A stretch of DNA of 29,356 nt from DAOTYX01 sp034434635 (GTDB lineage: Bacteria; Chloroflexota; Anaerolineae; B4-G1; DUEL01). The position numbers were made by a program, and so were the translations under genes. Below, in pieces: positions 24,472-29,356 of the stretch (position 1 is its first letter; the number at the start of each line of letters is the position of its first letter). Under the pieces are notes generated by a model. That model did not search any database. It was not told the DNA's origin and worked only from the letters and a program-made list of their open reading frames with translations. The stretch spans positions 1 to 29,356 of the forward strand of contig DAOTYX010000115.1 of the NCBI GenBank assembly GCA_034434635.1, in the 5' to 3' direction.

Positions 24472-24703
24472 AAGGCCGACGCCCGGCGCCGCAGGCGCCC
24501 AAAAGGCCGATTTCCAATCGACGCATGGCGGCGGGTAGCCGGGTGGGTAATTACCCCTGCCCCAAGAACTGACCCGCTTTCTCCTTTACCCCGCAGTCAC
24601 ATTGATCATACCCCTGACCCGGCGTGTCCAGCGGTCGCTGGATTGCACACATGTCCAGATAGACTTGGGACTTGCGCAGCTGGCGGATAAGCCTTTGAAA
24701 TTC

Positions 24704-24772
24704 GCCACGAATTTCACGAATGGACACGAATTTCATTCCCTCCCCATCCGTGAAATTCGTGCAATTCGTGGC
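24704..24772. repeat. AATTCGTG inverted repeat element
   Basis: GCCACGAATTTCACGAATGG (24704-24723) is nearly the reverse complement of 24745-24772, which contains CCGTGAAATTCGTG and then a second AATTCGTGGC. It also has internal direct repeats of ACGAATTTC. The element is AT-rich compared with its surroundings and looks like a dispersed repeat. Confidence 0.75.
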
Positions 24773-24881
24773 AAAAGAGATCAACTGCGTAACTTCCAAG
24801 AATTTCATTTCACCCGTACTTCAGCGCATTTCCCTCTTTGTGGCAAGAGCCCGCCCTACTATATCATAGAACAACGTTTTC

Positions 24882-24893
24882 GCAAACGTTTGC
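24882..24893. promoter_or_regulatory. LacI-family-type operator over the rtcA -35
   Basis: GCAAACGTTTGC is a perfect 12-bp palindrome with the central CG and AAACGTTT core typical of LacI/GalR-family operators. It overlaps the -35 hexamer by four bases, so a bound regulator would repress rtcA-rnz. No lacI-type gene lies in the window. Confidence 0.6.
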
Positions 24894-24918
24894 TTGTGCA
24901 GGCCCGCCAGAGTATAAT
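24890..24918 (+). promoter_or_regulatory. Sigma70-type promoter of rtcA-rnz
   Basis: TTGCTT (24890-24895) and a consensus TATAAT (24913-24918) have a 17-bp spacer. The rtcA start is 23 bp downstream of the -10, giving a very short leader with GGGGGAGAGG directly before the ATG. Confidence 0.85.
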
Positions 24919-24940
24919 CCTATCGAGACTGGGGGAGAGG

Positions 24941-26068
24941 ATGATCTCGATTGACGGCTCTGCTGGCGAGGGTGGGGGACAGGTGCTGCGCTCGGCGCTG
25001 ACTCTGGCGGTCATCACGGGCCAGCCGATGGAGGTCCACCACATCCGCGCCGGACGGTCCAATCCCGGGTTGCAACCCCAGCACCTCGCCGCCGTCCAGG
25101 CGGCCGCTGCCATCTGCGCGGCGCAGGTGGACGGGGGGGCGCTGGGAAGCGACACCCTGCGCTTCGTCCCCGGCGGCCCGGCCCGCCCCGGCGACTACGC
25201 CTGCGACGTGGCCGAGATCGCCGGGCGGGGCAGCGCGGGCGCGGTGGGCCTGGTGCTGCAGACGGTGCTCCTGCCCCTGGCGCTGGCCGACGGCGAGTCG
25301 CGCCTCACCCTGCGCGGCGGCACGCACGTCCCCTGGGCCCCGTCAGCGGACTACCTGCAAGGGGTCTTCCTGCCCACGGTGGCGCAGGCAGGGATCGTCG
25401 CCCAGGTGGAATTGCGGCGCTGGGGCTTCTACCCGGCGGGCCAGGGGGAAATCCACGTGCGCATCGCTGGCCGCCCTGCACCGCTGTGCCCCCTGACGCT
25501 CACCGGGCGCGGACGGCTGCGCCGGGTGACAGGGCGCGGCGTCGTCACCGAACTGCCTGCGCACATCCCCCAGCGGATGGTCAACCGGGCGCGCAACCTG
25601 CTGGGCGAGGCCGGCCTCCCGGCTGACCTGGAGCCAGTGCGGGCACGTGGGGCAGGTCCCGGCGCGGGCATCTTCCTCTGCGCTGAGTACGAAGGGGTCA
25701 GCGCTGGCTTCACCGCCTACGGTCGCCTGGGGTTGCCGGCCGACCAGGTGGCTCAGGCGGCGGTCGAGGAGTTGCTGGCCCACCATCGTAGCGGCGCGCC
25801 GGTGGACCCCTATCTGGCCGACCAGTTGGTGCTGCCGCTGGCCCTGGCTGCCGGTCGCTCACAGGTGACCACCTCGCGGATCACCCCGCACCTGTTGACC
25901 AACCTGGCGGTGGTACAGGCCTTCCTGCCCATCGAGGCCCGCATCGAGGGAAGCGTGGGCGGGCCGGGCACGCTTGTGATCACAGGGGTGCCGGTGCAGC
26001 CGCGTAACCACGACGGCGCTCTCGGCAGCGCCCTGTCGGCGAATCAGGAGAAAGGGCTTCATCTATGA
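24941..26068 (+). CDS. rtcA: RNA 3'-terminal phosphate cyclase
   Basis: The 375-residue enzyme uses ATP to turn an RNA 3'-phosphate into a 2',3'-cyclic phosphate through an enzyme-AMP intermediate. Signatures are IDGSAGEGGGQVLRSALTLA at the N terminus, HHIRAGRSNPGLQPQHLAAV, RGGTHVPWAPSADYL, and PVDPYLADQLVLPLALA. The nucleophile-bearing TPHLLTNLAVVQAFLP gives H317, equivalent to E. coli His309. It is about 35 residues longer than typical, mostly at the C terminus. ATG 24941 is chosen for its adjacent Shine-Dalgarno and because it lies downstream of the promoter; an in-frame extension to 24602 would cover repeats and the promoter. It overlaps rnz by four bases (ATGA). No rtcB or rtcR is present. 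Confidence 0.95.
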   Translation: MISIDGSAGEGGGQVLRSALTLAVITGQPMEVHHIRAGRSNPGLQPQHLAAVQAAAAICAAQVDGGALGSDTLRFVPGGPARPGDYACDVAEIAGRGSAGAVGLVLQTVLLPLALADGESRLTLRGGTHVPWAPSADYLQGVFLPTVAQAGIVAQVELRRWGFYPAGQGEIHVRIAGRPAPLCPLTLTGRGRLRRVTGRGVVTELPAHIPQRMVNRARNLLGEAGLPADLEPVRARGAGPGAGIFLCAEYEGVSAGFTAYGRLGLPADQVAQAAVEELLAHHRSGAPVDPYLADQLVLPLALAAGRSQVTTSRITPHLLTNLAVVQAFLPIEARIEGSVGGPGTLVITGVPVQPRNHDGALGSALSANQEKGLHL

Positions 26069-26988
26069 TCGAATTGGTCTTTCTGGGCACCTCCGCCTCG
26101 GCTCCCTCCATCCACCGTGGCCTGTCGGCACAGGTGGTGCTATACAAGGAACACCGCTTCCTGGTGGACTGCGGCGAGGGGACGCAACGGCAGATCCTGC
26201 ACAGCGGCCTGGGCTTCAAACGGCTCAACCGCGTCCTGCTGACCCACGGCCATCTGGATCACATCCTGGGCCTGGGCGGTCTGGTTTCCACCTTTGCCCG
26301 GTGGGAAGCCATAGATCGGTTGGAGATCTACGGCGGGCGGTGGGCTCTGGAGCGCGTGCGCGACCTGATCCAGCGTGTGGTCCTGCGGGAAGCCATGCCG
26401 CCGATGGAACTGGTCTACGTCGAGATCGAGGCCGGCACGGTGATGGAGGATGAGGACTTCGAGGTCATCGCCTTCCCTGTCCAGCATCGCGGGCCGGGCT
26501 GTTTCGGCTTCCTGTTCCGCGAGAAACCCCGCCGGCCGTTCCTGGTGGAGAAGGCCGAGGCACTGGGTGTGCCACCGGGGCCGGAGCGGCGACGGCTGGT
26601 GGCCGGCGAGCCGGTCACCCTCCCCGATGGGCGACAGATTCGCCCCGACCAGGTATTGGGCCCGCCTCGTCGCGGCGCCTGCCTGGCGCACGTGGGGGAT
26701 ACCGCCCGCACCGATGGGTTGGTCGAGGCGGTGCGCGACGCCGACCTGCTGGTCATCGAGGCCACCTACCTGCAACAGGAGGCGGACATGGCCCGTCAGT
26801 ACGGCCACCTGACCGCCCTGCAGGCCGCCACCCTGGCCCGTGAGGCCAACGTCCGCCGTCTGGTACTCACCCACATCTCCCGCCGCTACCGGGAGTGGGA
26901 GGTGCTGGAGGAGGCCCGCCGCGCCTTCCCGGAGACCGAGATCGCCCACGATTTCGACCATCTCCAGATTACCCGCCAGGTGGGTTGA
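26065..26988 (+). CDS. rnz: Ribonuclease Z (tRNA 3'-end endonuclease)
   Basis: The 307-residue protein is a metallo-beta-lactamase-fold nuclease that cleaves tRNA precursors 3' of the discriminator base. It starts ELVFLGTSASAPSIHRGLSA, with the zinc motif LTHGHLDH (H61, H63, D65, H66). LAHVGDTART and LVIEATYLQQEADMARQYGHLTALQAATLA follow, then RRLVLTHISRRY near the end. These are the expected ElaC/RNase Z motifs, and length is typical. Its start overlaps the rtcA stop (ATGA), so the two are translationally coupled. RNase Z leaves a 3'-OH, so any direct functional link with the cyclase is an inference. Confidence 0.95.
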   Translation: MIELVFLGTSASAPSIHRGLSAQVVLYKEHRFLVDCGEGTQRQILHSGLGFKRLNRVLLTHGHLDHILGLGGLVSTFARWEAIDRLEIYGGRWALERVRDLIQRVVLREAMPPMELVYVEIEAGTVMEDEDFEVIAFPVQHRGPGCFGFLFREKPRRPFLVEKAEALGVPPGPERRRLVAGEPVTLPDGRQIRPDQVLGPPRRGACLAHVGDTARTDGLVEAVRDADLLVIEATYLQQEADMARQYGHLTALQAATLAREANVRRLVLTHISRRYREWEVLEEARRAFPETEIAHDFDHLQITRQVG

Positions 26989-26995
26989 TGCTGTC

Positions 26996-27023
26996 TTGCC
27001 ACAGGGTGGCGGCAGGGTATAAT
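26996..27023 (+). promoter_or_regulatory. Sigma70-type promoter of the restriction-modification genes
   Basis: TTGCCA (26996-27001) and TATAAT (27018-27023) have a 16-bp spacer. It lies in the 75-bp gap after rnz, and the methyltransferase start is 40 bp downstream. Confidence 0.75.
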
Positions 27024-27063
27024 CGGAAGTTGGGCGCCGAACAGGATACGAACGGAGGATACG

Positions 27064-28230
27064 GTGACTGAAAATCACCACCTGCTTGTCGAAAATAGCA
27101 GACAGATGCCGCTCTGGGCAGAGAGTCCGATTGCCGAGGACCCTGACTACTTAACAAGGCAGCTCATCACCTACATTGGCAACAAACGCACTCTCCTGGG
27201 TCACATCGGCATTGCGGTCGAACGAGTCAAGCAGCGGCTTGGCAAGGGCAAATTACGAGTGGTTGATCTTTTTAGTGGTTCAGGCGTCGTTTCTCGCTAC
27301 CTGAAGGCACATGCCTCGCTGCTCATTAGCAACGACATCGAAGACTATGCAGCTGTGATTTCACGCTGTTATTTGCGTAACAGGAGCACGGTTGACTTTC
27401 GCGCTCTTTCGGAGATAGTTTCTGAGCTGAACGCCAAAGTTACTGATGAACTGTTTGCGCCGGGATTCATTGAAGAATTGTACGCTCCTAGAGATGAGGC
27501 TAATATAACGAGAGAAGATCGAGTTTTCTACACTCGTGAGAATGCCAGGAGAATAGACAACTATCGCCGTCTGATAGAGCAGGTTCCTTCAGAAATGAAA
27601 GATTTACTCCTTGGACCGCTTTTGAGCGAGGCATCTGTTCATGCCAATACAGCAGGGGTTTTCAAGGGCTTCTACAAAAACCGCCATACTGGGGTTGGTC
27701 AATTCGGTGGCAGTGGGTCCGATGCTCTCACGCGAATCCTGGGCCGGATAGTGCTCGAAGTGCCCGTCCTCAGTCTGTTTGAGTGTGAGTACGAAGTATT
27801 TCAAGAAGATGCAAATGCTCTAGCACGTAAACTCAGAGGCTTAGATTTGGTCTATATTGACCCTCCCTACAATCAGCATCCTTATGGTTCCAATTACTTT
27901 ATGCTTAACCTCATTGTCTGTTACCAGCGCCCTGCTCATATCAGCCGTGTCTCAGGAATCCCTGCTGATTGGCGACGCTCTGGCTACAACGTTAAAAATC
28001 AAGCCTTGCCGTTGCTGAGGGATTTACTGTATAGTATTGATGCTTCTTTTCTGCTGGTGTCTTTCAACAATGAAGGGTTCATCCCACCAGAGATAATGCG
28101 CAGGACACTCAACGAACTTGGGCCAGTAGAAGTCATTGAGTTACCTTATAATGCATTTCGAGGAAGTAGAAACTTCAATAATCGGTCGATCCATGTGACC
28201 GAGTATCTGTTTCTCGTTGAACGGAGGTGA
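27064..28230 (+). CDS. D12-class N6-adenine DNA methyltransferase
   Basis: The 388-residue protein has the alpha-class (Dam-like) order. An N-terminal YIGNKRTLLGHI segment is followed by the S-adenosylmethionine motif VVDLFSGSGVVSRYLK (about 67-82). A middle region of about 180 residues probably includes target recognition, and the catalytic DPPY is at 266-269, followed by NQHPYGSNYF. It starts at GTG 27064 with GGAGG at 27054-27058. It is much more AT-rich than the neighbouring housekeeping genes. The restriction gene follows after six bases, so this is the protective methyltransferase of that pair. By analogy to the partner it should methylate adenine in an AATT-core site. Confidence 0.92.
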   Translation: MTENHHLLVENSRQMPLWAESPIAEDPDYLTRQLITYIGNKRTLLGHIGIAVERVKQRLGKGKLRVVDLFSGSGVVSRYLKAHASLLISNDIEDYAAVISRCYLRNRSTVDFRALSEIVSELNAKVTDELFAPGFIEELYAPRDEANITREDRVFYTRENARRIDNYRRLIEQVPSEMKDLLLGPLLSEASVHANTAGVFKGFYKNRHTGVGQFGGSGSDALTRILGRIVLEVPVLSLFECEYEVFQEDANALARKLRGLDLVYIDPPYNQHPYGSNYFMLNLIVCYQRPAHISRVSGIPADWRRSGYNVKNQALPLLRDLLYSIDASFLLVSFNNEGFIPPEIMRRTLNELGPVEVIELPYNAFRGSRNFNNRSIHVTEYLFLVERR

Positions 28231-28236
28231 GAGATT

Positions 28237-28944
28237 ATGGCACGAAAATATCAACTTAGAAAGCAAAGAACCGGCACGGTCATAAACACAACATCTAAGA
28301 AGCAAGAATCGGACGTTATAAAAGCTTTACAACAGGTTGTTGACTATCTAGATAAAAAGTTTGAGCAAAAAATAGTTCTCGTGCATGAAAGTCAATGGTA
28401 TCTGAAAGATATTGTAGAAGAGCTTAAACAAACTTATCCAGGAGTCGAGTTCTATTATCATTTTGACAGCAGCTCTATTCGTCCAGATGGGGGAATCCTC
28501 TATATTCGCAGGAAGTTTGACAAATTGACCTACCCTATACTGATCGCCGAAGTGAAGAATCAGGGAACAAACGAACTTCGCGTTGCCGAGGGTCTGCCAA
28601 GACAGGCGAGAGGGAACGCTATTGAGCGTCTCGGCAAGAATTTGATCGGTCTTCGCACTGCGCTCATGCGAGAAAGCATTTTTCCTTTCGTGTGTTTCGG
28701 ATACGGGTGTGATTTCGAGCAAGGTTCTTCAATTCTGGATCGAGTAACAACAATGGCTATGTTTGGTAAGTTAAACACAATTTATTTACATAATGAAGGA
28801 AATGGAAGATTTAATCGCGGCAGTTTCTACTTCCGACCTCAACCATGGTCCGTTGATGAGATGGCTGATATCATGAAGCAAATAGCTGAAAGGGCTATAC
28901 TTTATTACTTCTCCAAATATGGCGAGGAGCATTTCCAGCCCTAG
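28237..28944 (+). CDS. EcoRI-like type II restriction endonuclease
   Basis: The 235-residue protein resembles EcoRI through its core. SSIRPDGGILYI contains the catalytic D84, and LIAEVKNQG contains E105 and K107, giving a PD-(D/E)xK site spaced as in EcoRI (D91, E111, K113). RGNAIERLGKNL matches the EcoRI recognition helix with E130/R131 at the E144/R145 positions. PFVCFGYGCDF and ILDRVTTMAMFGKLN also follow the EcoRI pattern. It is about 40 residues shorter than EcoRI. GAATTC, or another AATT-core site such as CAATTG, is the predicted target. GGAGGTGAG upstream overlaps the methyltransferase stop. Both genes share AT-rich composition, suggesting acquisition by transfer. Confidence 0.88.
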   Translation: MARKYQLRKQRTGTVINTTSKKQESDVIKALQQVVDYLDKKFEQKIVLVHESQWYLKDIVEELKQTYPGVEFYYHFDSSSIRPDGGILYIRRKFDKLTYPILIAEVKNQGTNELRVAEGLPRQARGNAIERLGKNLIGLRTALMRESIFPFVCFGYGCDFEQGSSILDRVTTMAMFGKLNTIYLHNEGNGRFNRGSFYFRPQPWSVDEMADIMKQIAERAILYYFSKYGEEHFQP

Positions 28945-29200
28945 GACTGAGCAGATTTAACGCAAGTTCGGATTTACACGAGCTTCTGCTGAAAGAGATG
29001 GTCGTCTTATACAAGTCATCGCTCATCTTGTTGTGATTACTAGATATATAAACTGCAGTGTGTGCGCAAATCTCCGCCTCTCAGCGCGAACATCTGCTAG
29101 CTAATGAGTAACAGACAGGGATAATCCGAAAACTAGTCCTGGTTTCTCTCAATAATAAGCCTAGCCTAATCAGGCCAGAGCACGTAGAGGGTGAAGATCC
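28945..29200. other. AT-rich non-coding gap
   Basis: No gene, tRNA or clear terminator is seen in these 256 bp. Composition remains AT-rich until about 29160 and then returns to the GC-rich background, which marks the probable right edge of the acquired island. No convincing direct repeats are visible at the edges. The promoter of the dehydrogenase gene must lie here, but no good -35/-10 pair is seen. Confidence 0.7.
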
Positions 29201-29356
29201 ATGACGATCGCTGACCTGCCCCATGCACCATCTGCCGTCCCCGCGAGCAATGGCGCGCCTAAACAACCGCCTCCTAAGCAGGAGAGCGCTTACGCCACTG
29301 CGCTGGCCCAGTTCGACCGCGCCGCCCAGATCCTCAACCTAGACCCCGGCATGGCC
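29201..29356 (+). CDS. Glu/Leu/Phe/Val-type dehydrogenase, N-terminal fragment (runs off the window)
   Basis: The first 52 codons are present. After a Pro/Ala-rich lead (MTIADLPHAPSAVPASNG), the segment SAYATALAQFDRAAQILNLDPGMA matches the start of glutamate dehydrogenase-family proteins (typically NPYE..L.QFD.AA..L.LDPG). These interconvert glutamate and 2-oxoglutarate using NAD(P). GAGGGTGA lies upstream of the ATG at 29201. The rest of the gene, including the catalytic lysine and Rossmann domain, is beyond the window, so cofactor and substrate cannot be judged. Confidence 0.75.
   Translation, partial: MTIADLPHAPSAVPASNGAPKQPPPKQESAYATALAQFDRAAQILNLDPGMA

Larger units (their letters stand above)
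24174..24940. other. Gene-free, repeat-rich spacer between divergent units
   Basis: About 770 bp without a supported gene. It contains a perfect palindrome ACAGGTACCTGT (24272-24283), a three-hairpin element (24381-24471), GGGTAATTACCC (24545-24556) and TCCAGCG/CGCTGGA (24627-24642). It also holds the AATTCGTG element (24704-24772) and the rtcA promoter and operator. Open frames here translate the repeats and have no family resemblance. Confidence 0.8.

Noticed and set aside
24602..24940. In-frame N-terminal extension of rtcA
   Set aside because: It covers the AATTCGTG repeat, the operator and the promoter; RtcA proteins start at the IDGSAGEGGGQ segment.
28348..28722. Minus-strand open frame inside the endonuclease gene, possible antitoxin or controller
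   Set aside because: No helix-turn-helix or other motif and no ribosome-binding site; it lies wholly within the EcoRI-like gene.
28945..29200. tRNA gene or phage attachment site at the edge of the AT-rich island
   Set aside because: No cloverleaf or TTCGAAT-type T-arm and no matching direct repeats at the island edges were found by eye.

Overview
This is a GC-rich bacterial chromosome segment, probably from a member of the Chloroflexota (Anaerolineae-like). The assignment is an inference. It rests on the Pro/Thr-stalk surface proteins, TTG and GTG starts with strong Shine-Dalgarno sites, LPXTG-type and VanW envelope proteins, tandem M42 peptidases, and many dispersed palindromes and 7/8-bp arrays in gene junctions.

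Layout. Positions 1-520 hold the minus-strand 5' leader of an aminoacyl-tRNA synthetase gene lying off the left edge: promoter, T-box riboswitch with a probable Ile (ATC) specifier, and terminator. A plus-strand block (666-8092) follows from a divergent promoter. It contains a two-gene molybdenum hydroxylase (a reduced FAD-type subunit and a fused 2Fe-2S/molybdopterin subunit), a lone receiver domain, a VanW-family envelope protein, a sortase-substrate-like surface protein and a small unknown protein. A long minus-strand block runs from 24173 down to 8222: ybjN-like, mscL, prfB with its programmed frameshift, a GRAM/zinc-ribbon protein, tilS, two membrane-anchored Pro/Thr-rich proteins, three successive M42 aminopeptidase paralogues, glucokinase, an AhpD-like gene with an in-frame TGA, rdgB, transketolase, a lipoprotein and an fmdB-type zinc ribbon. 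Next is a repeat-rich gene-free spacer (24174-24940). A plus-strand RNA-processing pair, rtcA-rnz, follows under a clear promoter overlapped by a LacI-type palindrome. After it comes an AT-rich island with a D12-class adenine methyltransferase and an EcoRI-like endonuclease. The window ends in the first 52 codons of a Glu/Leu/Phe/Val-type dehydrogenase.

Most notable points. (1) The AhpD-like gene at 12666-13235 has TGA exactly where the second cysteine of its CxxC redox motif should be. A two-stem SECIS-like hairpin with a GUC apical loop starts right after it, so this is probably a selenoprotein (CHYU). (2) Short-unit arrays of 7, 8 or 15 bp, several with a TTGG/CCAA core, occupy gene junctions. 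One lies inside the T-box leader and one sits in frame inside the molybdenum hydroxylase, adding a (PNLPM)n loop. (3) An EcoRI-like nuclease is paired with a D12-type methyltransferase in a compositionally foreign island. (4) rtcA and rnz are translationally coupled.

Gene functions are inferred from motifs in the translated sequence. No database search was run.
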